Source: Stomorhina lunata (Eukaryota > Arthropoda > Insecta > Diptera > Rhiniidae). From it: a DNA stretch of 64,000 nucleotides. Below are positions 1 to 10,744 of the stretch, in pieces (the first letter of the stretch is position 1; every line of letters begins with the position of its first letter). The stretch lies in assembly GCA_933228675.1 (NCBI GenBank), contig OW121741.1, forward strand, positions 53,611,186 to 53,675,185, read 5' to 3'. A program made the translations under genes and the position numbers. The notes below the pieces were generated by a model. It saw only the letters and a program-made list of their open reading frames with translations, searched no databases and had not been told where the DNA came from.

Positions 1-148
1 ACGTCAGATTTTAATTGGAAATGTAAATCAGGTGTTTTGTTTGTGAGTACAACGGGGTCTAAAGGTGGTGCTTTAGGTTCTGGTTGTTGACTGGAGAGTA
101 AATCCCTCTGTGAAGGTTTACTCTCAGGGTCAAAATGCAACTCGGGAT

Positions 149-1648
149 TTATTTCGAGGAACGAGCATCCCCGGTCGCCCACTCGCTCCGACGCCTGTTT
201 CCCGGATGCGGATTACTACATTCCGGGGTTGTAACACCACTTTGTCCGCACTTGAAACAGAAAAGAGATCGAGTGTTTTCTGGACAGTAAATATAACTGT
301 GTCCTAATTTGAGACAGTTCCAACATTTAATTTTGGAGTAATCTCCCTTGACATATTGCTTGGAAATTTTTAAAGTTTCTATCTGTGGATCGAAATCGTC
401 ATCCAAATCTTCATTAGTTGAAATTTCGTCTACTTGGCGAGGCCTATTCGGTTGCTTATAGGTAGTGCTTGCTTTGAGCGAACTCTCAGCTTCCCTAAGC
501 AAATCTCTATACGAATCTAAGTCGTTGGGCTTGGAGGTGAAAGTCATGTTTAGAAGTTCTGGTTTAACATTTTTCCTAATAATTTTAATTAGAGCGTTGT
601 CATCCAGAGGATTTTCTAATTTTAGATTCATCTTGACTAGTGAAGAGTGGAAGTCATCGTAACTTTCTTTTGGGTGTTGCTTCCTGGTTGACATCTTCAT
701 CAAAATGTCAAGACTACTCTCTAAGGTGCTAAACTGTTTTGTAATTGCTCTTTTTAATAATGGATAAGTTGCTCTAGGGTTTTGCCTAATGTAAGTCCAG
801 AACCAAGACTCAGCTTTGCCTTTAAGAAAAATGTGAAAATTTGCCATCAGATAGTGTAGTGGACATTGGCTACGTTCGGTGAGAGTATCAATTTTGAACA
901 GAAAATCAGATACATCCTCGTCACCGCTAAACGAAACATTCCAATCTTTAAGTTTTATGGAAAATGATGTTGAAGAAGCCTGTGAGTTTGTGTTGGAGTT
1001 AAGATTCGAGGTTTGGGAATGAATCCCTGGGGAGTTGTGGTTGGTCCTATTTCCCTGCGAATGACCTACATTTCTCCTAATTTCCTCCATCTCTCTCCTT
1101 AGTTCTTCTTGCGTGCTCCGCATAACATCTTGCATGAAGGCCATTATAGTATCCATGGTAGGTTGGTCTCCCTTAGGAGTCTGGCTGCCCGCATCTCCCG
1201 CAGTTGCCATTGTTAAATTTTCGTTTAAGATTGTTTGATTGTCGGTAAGACCTACTGGCTGTATTAAATGCCTCAAGTTATCTAAGCTACGGTAAGGTAA
1301 GGATTTGTCAAGAGCATCACAATTTGAGTCTTTACTACCTGAAAGGGTTTTGTCGGATTCCACGCTTGAGTCTAAAGACCTAGGAACGGAAGATGTTCTT
1401 ATCGCTCTGATACGCGTGCTCGATTTTGAACTAGCTAGGCTGACAACACTACTTGCACGATCCGCTGGTGAGATTCGTCCACGTCCTCTACCTTCCCTTA
1501 CGGGCGTATTTAAAGTTTGGGAACTCGAAGGAGCTTTACCTCTACCACTTGTAGACAGTTGGGTTAAATTAGTACCACGAGAAGTCGATTTACTTTTTTG
1601 TTCTGTGCTCGACCGAAAGTTATAGTTGGGCATAATGCACCGGACCAA
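149..1648 (-). CDS. gag: Gag polyprotein of a Ty3/gypsy-type LTR retrotransposon (element runs off left edge)
   Basis: 499-aa open frame on the minus strand. Residues ~225-380 look like a retrotransposon Gag capsid region: a WNVSFSGDEDVSDFLFKID-type start, then the KGKAESWFWTY segment typical of Ty3/gypsy Gag. Near the C terminus are two zinc knuckles. The first is a regular C-x2-C-x4-H-x4-C (CWNCLKLGHSYIYC). The second (CFKCGQSGVTTPEC) has Val where His is expected. The N-terminal ~200 residues are Ser/Thr/Arg-rich and low in complexity. The start could be Met at 1648 or the Met five residues in. Gag binds and packages element RNA. Pol would lie left of position 149 and is not in the window. 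An LTR and primer site upstream (2536-2947) fit the same element. The frame is unbroken, so this copy may be fairly young. Exact lineage is not certain. Confidence 0.85.
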   Translation of the reverse strand: MVRCIMPNYNFRSSTEQKSKSTSRGTNLTQLSTSGRGKAPSSSQTLNTPVREGRGRGRISPADRASSVVSLASSKSSTRIRAIRTSSVPRSLDSSVESDKTLSGSKDSNCDALDKSLPYRSLDNLRHLIQPVGLTDNQTILNENLTMATAGDAGSQTPKGDQPTMDTIMAFMQDVMRSTQEELRREMEEIRRNVGHSQGNRTNHNSPGIHSQTSNLNSNTNSQASSTSFSIKLKDWNVSFSGDEDVSDFLFKIDTLTERSQCPLHYLMANFHIFLKGKAESWFWTYIRQNPRATYPLLKRAITKQFSTLESSLDILMKMSTRKQHPKESYDDFHSSLVKMNLKLENPLDDNALIKIIRKNVKPELLNMTFTSKPNDLDSYRDLLREAESSLKASTTYKQPNRPRQVDEISTNEDLDDDFDPQIETLKISKQYVKGDYSKIKCWNCLKLGHSYIYCPENTRSLFCFKCGQSGVTTPECSNPHPGNRRRSEWATGDARSSK

Positions 1649-2535
1649 TCAGAGAGAAGGCAATTGACAATTTCCAGCAACAGTTAAATGGTTCAGTTAA
1701 TGATCAAAATATCAAATAAAAAAAATAAATAAAAAAGTTTTACTTACTCAAAAATCAGAAAGCGTTGTGTGCAAACTTTCAACTCAAGAAAATAAGGCGT
1801 TGTTGCAAGGTGACGTTTAAATGTATAAGATTTCATAGGAAGTCCTATAAGAATCTTATTGGTGCGCTGTTTTAAGGAAGTGCTTTAAGTATATCTCTTA
1901 TAAAGTTAGGATGCTAGGAAGATACATATGAACAATGGTAAACAACAACGATTGTGTTAAATAAAAAAACTTTTAGGAAGGCATAGGTATACATTGAGTA
2001 CCTGACTCTTCCTAAGTGCAAGTCTGGTCTATCAATTCTGTTTCTGAGACTGAATTGATGCCTCAAGCTCGTAAAAATCTAAAATTCAATTTTTTTTTTA
2101 AAGCTAAATATAAAATAAATTTCGTACCGGTAATATTAAAGCGAACTTACGCAGTTATTTGTGCCTGAATTCGAATCTAATTGTCTCGCAAACTTGTCTA
2201 CCATTTGCCAAAATTGATAGTTAGACAAGGACTTAGACAAATTAGAAATCGAATCGATGTTACTTTTGTGGAAAAGAAATCAGCACCGCAACAATACTGA
2301 CATTCTGTTGACATCAGTTTGGACTTGTGATGATAACCCATCAGAAAAACAACATTGGATGGAAAATATAAGTTAAAAAAAAATTATTGCTTCAGTTTGC
2401 TTCTCGTTTGCATCGCGATTGTGACCAGGGTTGTTGATCCCCAGTGAACAAGACTTATGTCAAACGATTGGCAACGTTCACAAAATTTTCTTAAATTCGT
2501 TTTAAACTGAGGCTATCCCGTATGGATGGCCTTTC
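1649..2535 (-). other. Leader / 5' untranslated region of the gag element
   Basis: AT-rich stretch between the primer-binding site and the gag start. No ORF of note on either strand. Interpreted as the untranslated leader of the element, ~890 bases, which is long for an insect gypsy element. Confidence 0.5.
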
Positions 2536-2547
2536 CGTTGGGCGCCA
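2536..2547 (-). other. Primer-binding site, tRNA-Lys type
   Basis: The minus strand reads TGGCGCCCAACGG immediately after an ...ACATACA LTR end. This matches the tRNA-Lys type primer site used by several Ty3/gypsy elements (the same core occurs at 4196). Confidence 0.65.
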
Positions 2548-2947
2548 TGTATGTTACGCGTCGTTCATTTAAAATTGAAATCAGGAAATAAATTGTAAAA
2601 TTACCGCGGAGTTAAGTGGCAAGATAAGATGACCGACTAGCTCTATAGGGTATATTGGTTCTTAACCCGGTTTCCTGAACGCGTGACATATAAAATATAG
2701 CTCTTGCCAAAATTTAATTACCACAGCGTATATTAAACAAAAATGAAATATGGAAAATTTGAATAAAACGAATAACATTATCGCCTGGTTGATATCTAGG
2801 TGTTAAGACATCTAGGGTGTTAGGTTCCCTCCCTACTGACCGTTGTCAGACGCCTGACAGAAAGCCACCCTATTATATTTAAGTTTCCGTCCCTACACAA
2901 TCGTTGATCACTTACCCTTGATCATTATTCTTCCCAGCATCCCAACA
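2548..2947 (-). repeat. Candidate 5' LTR of the minus-strand gypsy element
   Basis: The inner boundary is set by the primer site at 2536-2547: the LTR ends ...ACA on the minus strand. The outer boundary is inferred from TGTTGGGATG on the minus strand (plus-strand CCCAACA ending at 2947), giving TGT...ACA termini and ~400 bp. The partner LTR is outside the window, so length and target duplication cannot be checked. Confidence 0.45.
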
Positions 2948-3735
2948 ACCAAAAAAAAAATTAGTGCATTTTTTTTAATTTATACTTCAAATACAAAATT
3001 CATTATTTATAGAATTGAAACTTCTTAAAGAGCTATTTACATTGAAATATTAGATAAGCAAAAATCCTAATAGCGCTAAAAGGGTTGTTAGTAAATCTAA
3101 CCTTTAGATAATGTTAATTCTTATTTCTATGTAATAAGGACGAGACGAGTTGTCAGGAACGGGGAAGTCTTAGGTTGAACTGAAGAATGTTGTTTGATGA
3201 GAATGATGGAATTTCTTGAAGAGGATGATGCTGAATTCTCCACCATTTTAATTATATATTGACAAACTTTTTTTTTTTATTTTATTGATCTTCCTCGTCG
3301 GCGCAAATGACAATTTAGTTGATATTTGGCTAATGGATTTTTTTATACCTTTTATTTTTGTCGGTTCCTTTTTCTTTTTCCTCGGAATTAATATTTAGTA
3401 CAGGTTTTAGCCGTTTTTGCGTTTTGTTGTTCCAAAAATTTAGGGTCTTGTGGTTTGATGTAGGCAATATTACGTTTAGACATAGTTTTTTAATTTTTAT
3501 CACTTGAAAATGCCATCAAATTTGTTTAAAACGTAGCACAAAACATAATTTTAACATCAACCGGGATTATGTCTATTTTACACGTTTTTCGGTTTTTTTT
3601 TTATGTTTTAACAATACATTAAATATATAGTTTGGTTTTGCATAGTGCGGGTATAATAATGAAATAGTAATGTTTTCTTTAAGGTAAATTATTAATAGAT
3701 TTTAATTATCAATCTTTTTTTTATGTTTTTTTTAT
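2948..3735. other. AT-rich DNA, nothing recognised
   Basis: Poly-A/T-rich sequence between two LTR retrotransposons. No ORF, no repeat copy elsewhere in the window that I can see. Host or old repeat DNA. Confidence 0.5.
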
Positions 3736-3739
3736 ATTT

Positions 3740-4194
3740 TGTAACGGAGACTTTTAATTTAAGTTATTTTATATTATTAATTGTTACTTGTTTTAAAAAT
3801 ACTTGTTTTTGAAAATTATTTTTAATCATAAAAACATAGTATTTTACTTTTGAAAAATTCAATTCAAATTTTTCCTATAAAAGGAAAAACATTTTTAAAT
3901 TTTATTCATTGTCATTTTAATTGTAATTCTAATTTTGAAAACTGATTTTGTTTTTTTTTTGCCAAATAAAAAAAACTTTTAAAAAAAAAAGCAACAAATA
4001 AAATTTTTTTCAATAATTTTTTAAAAAAATATAATTCAATAAATTCTGAAGGCGAATAAGACGATTACGTCCATTCAAGCCTCAGAATTATATAAATAAA
4101 AAAACAAATAAAAAAACAGGAACTGAGGTCGGAAAGGACGATATCGTCTGGCTGACCCTTTTCCCAAATACTCAACAAGAGTCCATCCTCTACA
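3740..4194 (+). repeat. 5' LTR
   Basis: Begins TGTAACGG, ends CTCTACA. Contains a TATA box TATAAAAGG at 3876-3884, the probable promoter, and several AATAAA signals downstream (3965, 3994) that may serve polyadenylation in the 3' copy. Confidence 0.93.
3876..3884 (+). promoter_or_regulatory. TATA box of the LTR promoter
   Basis: TATAAAAGG inside the 5' LTR, with ~310 bp of LTR downstream. The same motif occurs in the 3' LTR. Confidence 0.55.
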
Positions 4195-4195
4195 T

Positions 4196-4207
4196 TGGCG
4201 CCCAACG
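4196..4207 (+). other. Primer-binding site, tRNA-Lys type
   Basis: TGGCGCCCAACG one base after the 5' LTR end (CTCTACA-T-TGGCGCC). Same primer class as at 2536-2547. Confidence 0.8.
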
Positions 4208-4381
4208 AAAAAAAATCCTTGGAATCTCCAGACATTCTAAAGCCAAATTGGAGTATTTTATCAAAATCTGAAGACAAACTTTAGAAGAAATTAGCTCCAG
4301 CTATTCCTGTTTTGGAGGTAAGGTATTTGCTTATTTATTTTATGTGTGTTTTTTTTGTGGTGTAAAAAAAAATAAATCAAA

Positions 4382-7300
4382 ATGCGTCGAAGCCCAAAAC
4401 CAGTGTCTGCTAATACGCGTAGTGTGTCTCAAAACTTAGCTCAATCCCAAAGTGAAGAAGACAGTACCTACACCTCGGCACACAACTCTTTACCCTCAAA
4501 CTCTGGAAGTAATCCAGTTAATTATTCATTGTCTCAAGGACAATTTTTGGAACTCCTAGGCGGTTTAAATTGTAGGCAAGAATCAAAAAACACGTTCTCT
4601 AACTGTAGTGCACGTTTTAGTGGAGGAAGAAATACCGCTAAAGTAGAAGACTTCATCGCCACAATTTTGGTCTATAAGGAAGCAGAAAATGTATCCGATT
4701 CTCTGGCGTTAATAAGCTTGCCATTACTTCTAGAAGGATACGCTTCATCCTGGTGGCAAGGAGTGAAAAGTGAAGCAAATAATTTTGGAAAAGCGATGGA
4801 ACTGTTACGAAATGCATTTTCCCCACCAAAGCCAGATTGGCGCATTTTTGCTGAAATAAGCCAAGAAAAACAAAAAGCTTTCGAATCAACTGATAACTTT
4901 GTTTGCAGAAAACGTGGCTTATTTGCACAGTTGACCGAAAAGCTAACAGAAAACACAATGCTAAACATCATATATTCGCAACTTTTGATAATTATTAGAG
5001 ATAAGATCTCAAGAGATAGTTTAAAAAGTTTTCAAGATCTTTTGGAAAAAGCCCGAGAAGTCGAAATGTTATTAAAAGAAAACCATGAACCTGTCCACAA
5101 TACTATACCCTCATCAGAAAAAGCTCTAGTGCGTTGTTCGTTTTGCCGGAAAAGGAATCATACCGCAGACGTTTGCTTTAAAAAAATAGAAGCTGATAGG
5201 AAGGGAAAACCAAAAGTTCAGGAAAATGCGTTAAATTGTTATGGTTGTGGATTAGCCGGTTATTATAGGTCTAATTGCCCAAATTGTAATAACAAAAATG
5301 TCATAAATAGCCCTGAAAAGCTGGATTTTAATTCTATCCAAACAACTGTAGTCGGTCGTGATGTACCCACAGTTCAAATAAATATTAATGGCCTAAATGG
5401 AGAGGCATATTTTGACACTGCTGCTCGAACCAGCGTAGCCGGATATTCACTTTTCCAGAAATTAAAAGAGAAAAAAGTAGAATTTCAAAAAGTTTCAGCT
5501 GAAATCATTTTAGCTGACGGCATTTCCCGCGAAGAAATTGTTTATTCAACTATTGTTCAAATTTTAATTGGCAAACGTTTTAGACGAATTCGTTTTATTT
5601 GTTTACCTAAAGCTCAAGGAAATAGAACACTTATTGGTATAGATTTTCTTGAACAGGCAGGTATTGTTCTCGATTTGGCTCAAAGAAATTGGCATTTTAA
5701 AGATGACCCAAATACAATTTTTGATTTTAAAATGGATAAACCAAATACTAAGAAAACTATTCCAATTTCTCAAACTAGTATTACCGAAAACAACTCAGTA
5801 AATAATTTTTTAAATTGGTTTGAAAATAATAGTATTGAAAAGGATGGTCAACAAACTCCAAATAGTGATGCAGCATCAACTTATGATTACTCTCCTGGTG
5901 GGATAAATAGAATTTTTGAGGGTAGCATTCCCAATGATATTAATACAGACGTTTATGACTGGGACCTTTTTCCTCCAATGAAAAGGTTGAAAACACATAA
6001 TTCGGAAAAACTTAAATATCCAATTCTATTAAAATCATTTGATTTAAAACTAAAAACATCAGAAGGAAGTAATTTGGTAAATAATGAAAAATATATTTTA
6101 AACAATCTGTTAGAAAAGCACCAAAGTATTTTTGAAGAAACTTCGGAGCCGATTCCAAATATTGAACATTTTATAAATACTGGTTCACACTCACCTATTG
6201 CCTGTGCCCCATATCGCATATCTCCAGTAATGAAAGAGAAACTCAGGAAAGAGTTGAATGAAATGTTGGAGAAAAATGTAATTCAAGAAGAAGAATCTCC
6301 GTGGGCTTTTCCTGTGGTCCTAATCCCTAAGAAAAATGGTAGCCTTAGAGTTTGTGTCGACTATCGTCGTTTAAATAACATAACAATCAGTGACAAATAC
6401 CCACTTCCTAGAATGGATGACTTGTTACACGCTGCAAAAGCAACATCATTTATGTCAACAATGGATTTGAAAGCAGGATACTGGCAAATCAAAGTAGCTG
6501 AAAAAGATAAATTGAAGACAGCATTTACCACTCCTTTCGGAATTTATGTCTTCAACAGAATGCCATTTGGTCTTAAAAATGCGCCATCAACTTTTCAACG
6601 ACTAATAGATAAATTTCGAGCTGGTCTCCCTCAAATAACAATTCTGGCATATCTTGATGATATCATCATCTGTTCAGACAGTTTTGAAAACCATATAAAG
6701 GATTTAGAAAAAGTTTTTGAACGAATTAAATTATTTAAAATCCAACTGAATAGAGAAAAATGTATTTTTTGTAGGCCAGAAGTTAAATACTTGGGTCACA
6801 TTTTAACAAATTACGGCTTGAAGCCTGATCCGGAAAAAATTGAAGCCATATTGCAAAGACCATATCCAAAAAATCTAAAGCAATTGATCTCCTTTTTGCA
6901 GACATGCTCGTGGTATCGTCGTTTTATACCAAATTTTGCTCAAATTTCGAAGCCATTATCAAACTTAACCAAGAAAACTGTAAAATGGAAATGGACTGAT
7001 GAAGAAACTATAGCATTTGAGAAACTCAAGCATTTGTTGGTGTCACCTCCAATCTTACAACAAGTGGATGAAAACAAACCATTTTTTATAAAAACAGATG
7101 CTAGCAATTATGCACTCGGAGCAGTTTTACTCCAGGGGGAGAACGAAAATGAACATCCGGTTGAATATGCCAGTAGACTTTTACTTCCGGCGGAAAGAAA
7201 CTATTCAACGACAGAGCGAGAAGCACTAGCAGTCGTTTGGGCAGTAAAAAAGTTTCGGGGCTATATCGAAGGTTCCCAAATATCTGTTTTAACAGACCAT

Positions 7301-8920
7301 CAACCCCTTAAATGGCTCTTTAGCCTAAAATCACCAACTGGTCGTTTGGCACGATGGGCTTTACAACTGCAACCGTACAACATTCAATTTGGATACACGC
7401 CAGGAAAGAAAAATGTTATTGCAGATACACTTTCTAGACCACCATGCACACAACATGCAGATATATCCTGTGAATGTTTTCATATTTCAATTGATTTTCC
7501 TCGTCAAGGTTCAGCAGAAATAAGAAAAGCTCAACTCGAAGACGAATATATTAAAACCATTATAAAAGCTTTTGAAACAAATGATGACAGTATCATACAG
7601 TATACCAATCGTGGTTATATATTAATTGATGGAATACTATATCGATATTGTGAAGACCAAGAAACAGAAAATGGGCAATTAGTAGTTCCAAAATCTATGC
7701 GCTCAACCATATTAAATAGATTTCATGATGATCCTATGGCTGGTCACTACGGAATTCAAAGGACAATTAGTCGCATTACGCCTCACTACTATTGGCCAGG
7801 TTTGAAAACCGAAGTAGCCAAGTACATAAAACAATGTGTAGAATGCCAAAAATATAAAATATCAAACCAGAAACCAACCGGATTATACCGAACAGTAGCA
7901 AGCAATCAAAGATTTGAAGTAGTAGCAATAGATCTCGTTGGACCACTGCCACTTACAAAACAAGGATATCAATGGATATTAATTGTTGAAGATATATGTA
8001 GCAGATGGGTTGAAATGTTTCCTTTAAAGCATGCAACAGCTGAAAATTGTTCAATTATGATCCTAAATGAAATTGTATTGCGTTATGGAGTTCCCAGACG
8101 TATTCATTCAGATAACGGGTCTCAATTTATTTCTGCTATCATGCAAAAGCTGACATTCTGTTTAGGTATTAAACAATCATTTACCCCAGTATATCATCCT
8201 CAAGCAAATCCTGTTGAAAGAAAAAATCGTGATCTAAAAACACAATTGGCTATATGTGTGGAAAAAGATCATACAACGTGGAATCTGAAATTACCCATGA
8301 TACGTTTTGCTATGAATACATCAAAATGCGACAGCACAGGATATTCAGCAGCATACTTAACATTTGGGCGTGAGTTAAGAAGTCCTTTAGAGGCTCACCA
8401 TGACCTTAAAACCATAATAATTTCTGAAAATTTTATACCACAAATTACACCACATTTAATAAATCTTGCAGATACTTTACAGCACGCTCGAGAAGAAGAA
8501 GAAAAACTTCAAGATAAAAATAGATGCTATATAAACTCCAAAAGAAGACCTTCAGATGACTTAAAAGTTGGAGACAAAGTCTTGGTATCAACACATGTTT
8601 TAAGCAACAAAGATACCAATATAACATCAAAATTTATACCTCGTCGAGATGGACCATACATCGTAATTAACAAAAACGGCTCATGCTTTACAATTGCCAC
8701 AGAAGATAATCCAGAAATACCACTTGGAACTCACCATGTGTCAGATTTGACTTTATATAAAGGACCTGAAAATGCTCCTATATACCCAATTAGAAAAAGA
8801 GGTCGTCCAAAAACAGTTACAAATAACGAGACAACCAAAGATGTTAATCAAAACGCCATGCAAAGAGATGATACTGTAATCCCAACCAGAAGAATTCTAA
8901 GACCCAGACATCCCAAGTAG
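4382..8920 (+). CDS. gag-pol: Gag-Pol polyprotein (Gag, protease, RT, RNase H, integrase) in one frame
   Basis: 1512 aa without a stop. Domains in order: Gag capsid (~60-230); two zinc knuckles (CSFCRKRNHTADVC ~252; CYGCGLAGYYRSNC ~286, where Tyr replaces His); aspartic protease around residue 343 with DTA in place of the usual DTG/DSG; reverse transcriptase with YLDD near 756; RNase H with TDAS near 905; integrase with an HHCC zinc domain near 1114-1150, then catalytic D (AIDLVGP, ~1183), D (HSDNGSQF, ~1242) and E (NPVERKNRD, ~1279). This one protein supplies the enzymes for reverse transcription and integration. There is no gag stop or frameshift, which differs from the errantivirus at 25335. 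The ATG at 4382 follows a short leader after the primer site. All catalytic motifs look intact apart from the DTA variant. Confidence 0.95.
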   Translation: MRRSPKPVSANTRSVSQNLAQSQSEEDSTYTSAHNSLPSNSGSNPVNYSLSQGQFLELLGGLNCRQESKNTFSNCSARFSGGRNTAKVEDFIATILVYKEAENVSDSLALISLPLLLEGYASSWWQGVKSEANNFGKAMELLRNAFSPPKPDWRIFAEISQEKQKAFESTDNFVCRKRGLFAQLTEKLTENTMLNIIYSQLLIIIRDKISRDSLKSFQDLLEKAREVEMLLKENHEPVHNTIPSSEKALVRCSFCRKRNHTADVCFKKIEADRKGKPKVQENALNCYGCGLAGYYRSNCPNCNNKNVINSPEKLDFNSIQTTVVGRDVPTVQININGLNGEAYFDTAARTSVAGYSLFQKLKEKKVEFQKVSAEIILADGISREEIVYSTIVQILIGKRFRRIRFICLPKAQGNRTLIGIDFLEQAGIVLDLAQRNWHFKDDPNTIFDFKMDKPNTKKTIPISQTSITENNSVNNFLNWFENNSIEKDGQQTPNSDAASTYDYSPGGINRIFEGSIPNDINTDVYDWDLFPPMKRLKTHNSEKLKYPILLKSFDLKLKTSEGSNLVNNEKYILNNLLEKHQSIFEETSEPIPNIEHFINTGSHSPIACAPYRISPVMKEKLRKELNEMLEKNVIQEEESPWAFPVVLIPKKNGSLRVCVDYRRLNNITISDKYPLPRMDDLLHAAKATSFMSTMDLKAGYWQIKVAEKDKLKTAFTTPFGIYVFNRMPFGLKNAPSTFQRLIDKFRAGLPQITILAYLDDIIICSDSFENHIKDLEKVFERIKLFKIQLNREKCIFCRPEVKYLGHILTNYGLKPDPEKIEAILQRPYPKNLKQLISFLQTCSWYRRFIPNFAQISKPLSNLTKKTVKWKWTDEETIAFEKLKHLLVSPPILQQVDENKPFFIKTDASNYALGAVLLQGENENEHPVEYASRLLLPAERNYSTTEREALAVVWAVKKFRGYIEGSQISVLTDHQPLKWLFSLKSPTGRLARWALQLQPYNIQFGYTPGKKNVIADTLSRPPCTQHADISCECFHISIDFPRQGSAEIRKAQLEDEYIKTIIKAFETNDDSIIQYTNRGYILIDGILYRYCEDQETENGQLVVPKSMRSTILNRFHDDPMAGHYGIQRTISRITPHYYWPGLKTEVAKYIKQCVECQKYKISNQKPTGLYRTVASNQRFEVVAIDLVGPLPLTKQGYQWILIVEDICSRWVEMFPLKHATAENCSIMILNEIVLRYGVPRRIHSDNGSQFISAIMQKLTFCLGIKQSFTPVYHPQANPVERKNRDLKTQLAICVEKDHTTWNLKLPMIRFAMNTSKCDSTGYSAAYLTFGRELRSPLEAHHDLKTIIISENFIPQITPHLINLADTLQHAREEEEKLQDKNRCYINSKRRPSDDLKVGDKVLVSTHVLSNKDTNITSKFIPRRDGPYIVINKNGSCFTIATEDNPEIPLGTHHVSDLTLYKGPENAPIYPIRKRGRPKTVTNNETTKDVNQNAMQRDDTVIPTRRILRPRHPK

Positions 8921-8964
8921 TTCAGCGACATCATCGGGACGATTTCAGACGCTGAGGGGGAGGC

Positions 8965-9418
8965 TGTAACGGAGACTTTTAATTTAAGTTATTTTATATT
9001 ATTAATTGTTACTTGTTTTAAAAATACTTGTTTTTGAAAATTATTTTTAATCATAAAAACATAGTATTTTACTTTTGAAAAATTCAATTCAAATTTTTCC
9101 TATAAAAGGAAAAACATTTTTAAATTTTATTCATTGTCATTTTAATTGTAATTCTAATTTTGAAAACTGATTTTGTTTTTTTTTTGCCAAATAAAAAAAA
9201 CTTTTAAAAAAAAAGCAACAAATAAAATTTTTTTCAATAATTTTTTAAAAAAATATAATTCAATAAATTCTGAAGGCGAATAAGACGATTACGTCCATTC
9301 AAGCCTCAGAATTATATAAATAAAAAAACAAATAAAAAAACAGGAACTGAGGTCGGAAAGGACGATATCGTCTGGCTGACCCTTTTCCCAAATACTCAAC
9401 AAGAGTCCATCCTCTACA
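8965..9418 (+). repeat. 3' LTR
   Basis: Same sequence as 3740-4194 except one fewer A in a run. Preceded by the polypurine tract GAGGGGGAGGC (8954-8964). Confidence 0.93.
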
Positions 9419-9932
9419 ATTTTATTTTTATATTTTGAATTTAGACATAAAATGTATGCAAGGGTTTTTTTTATATTTTTCTTTTTGTATTCATTGTTTA
9501 ATAAAAAAAACTTGACCTGGTTTCGGTCTTTTACGTTCTTGAAATTTATGATTGAATTCCTGTTAGCGCACTATTTTAAACATGATTGCAACACCAATTT
9601 ATTTTCCTTTTTTTTTTTTTGACCTGTGTCGATCAGTGTCTATTCAACAACTGCTGATTTCTGAATTTTTAGTTGAACTCTTTGCCTTTGTCATTCTATT
9701 TTTGTCAACCTAGCTTCCCTCTGATTGGCCGAATAAATAACGGTAAAAACATCGAATTGCCAATATCAAAAGGGAGAGAGCGATAATTAGTAAAAGAGTT
9801 CGAGCGGTGTTGTCAAATTTAAGGAAAACAAAGAACATTCGATAACGGCTTGCAAATTCCATTCAGCAGGTGCGTTATCGTTGGAAGGGATTTACCAATA
9901 AATTTTAAATAATTTTGTTAAAATTGACAAAT

Positions 9933-9968
9933 GGAAAGGATTACCAAAAGGGTTGGTAATCCTTTTCC
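9933..9968. repeat. Inverted repeat / hairpin
   Basis: GGAAAGGATTACCAA, a 5-base loop, then TTGGTAATCCTTTTCC: a 15-bp stem with one extra base. Possibly the centre of a small palindromic repeat. Confidence 0.6.
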
Positions 9969-10050
9969 CCAAGGATTAAACCCTTTGGAATACCAAATCT
10001 TAATAAGAAGAGGAATCTCGAAGGACAAAAGTGAGGAAATCCGTAACAAA

Positions 10051-10284
10051 TAATGCGAGGTTTTCGATCTGTCTAAATTGGGGATAATCCTCCTGAAGAG
10101 ATGGCTTAACCAACCATCGAAACGCGTCGAGGAATTTGGTTTCTCTGCAAACATTTTTTGGCTTTTTATCAATAAATTGATCTGTTACATTAATAAATAA
10201 ATGTAACAGGTTTGGAATCAAATGCAAATACACTTCTTTTTGAATAATATTTACATCCCGACTAATTTGTTATTTTTTGATAAA
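10051..10284 (-). repeat. Duplicated ~234-bp block, copy 1 (exon-like)
   Basis: Near-identical to 10510-10744, same orientation. On the minus strand it reads as an open peptide (QFIDKKPKNVCRETKF... then ...LDAFRWLVKPSLQEDYPQF). The peptide looks like normal protein rather than low complexity. No family recognised. Confidence 0.6.
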
Positions 10285-10509
10285 ACTGCATGCATTCAGC
10301 TTATTTTTTTAAAATAAACTTGTTTATTTTAAAACATCTTACCCCCCCCCCCCTTCTTCACAGCATTCTGCATATAGTAGCCGACGGCTACAGCAAGAAT
10401 GTGGGAAGTGAAGGTAGATGAAAACTGAAAAATGTTTGTTTTTGTTCAGTCGCTTTTACTTTTGGTTTATGAACATAATTCTTAAAAGTTATGTTTGTAA
10501 ATTTAGTAA

Positions 10510-10744
10510 TAATGCGAGGTTTTCGATCTGTCTAAATTGGGGATAATCCTCCTGAAGAGATGGCTTAACCAACCATCGAAACGCGTCGAGGAATTTGGTT
10601 TCTCAGCAAACATTTTTTGGCTTTTTGTCAATAAATTGATCTGCTACATTAATAAATAAATGTAACAGGTTTGGGATCGAATGCAAATAGTACTCTTCCT
10701 TTTTGAATAATATTTACATCCCGACTATTTTGTTATTTTTTGAT
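10510..10744 (-). repeat. Duplicated ~234-bp block, copy 2 (with a nonsense change)
   Basis: Same block as 10051-10284 with a few substitutions. The minus-strand frame has a stop where copy 1 has Arg (KNVC-stop-ETKF). A small insertion occurs near 10690. Confidence 0.6.

Larger units (their letters stand above)
3740..9418 (+). mobile_element. Complete Ty3/gypsy LTR retrotransposon, likely mdg3/Micropia-like, very young
   Basis: Two LTRs of 455 and 454 bp flank one full-length Gag-Pol frame. The only LTR difference I see is one base in an A run. Order: LTR, primer site TGGCGCCCAACG, ORF, purine tract GAGGGGGAGGC, LTR. ATTT occurs just before (3736-3739) and just after (9419-9422) the element, a 4-bp target duplication typical of Ty3/gypsy, though AT-richness makes chance possible. 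The fused single Gag-Pol frame and the QANPVER-type integrase motif suggest the mdg3/Micropia/Blastopia group; that placement is inference. All expected parts are present, so the copy could be active. Confidence 0.93.
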
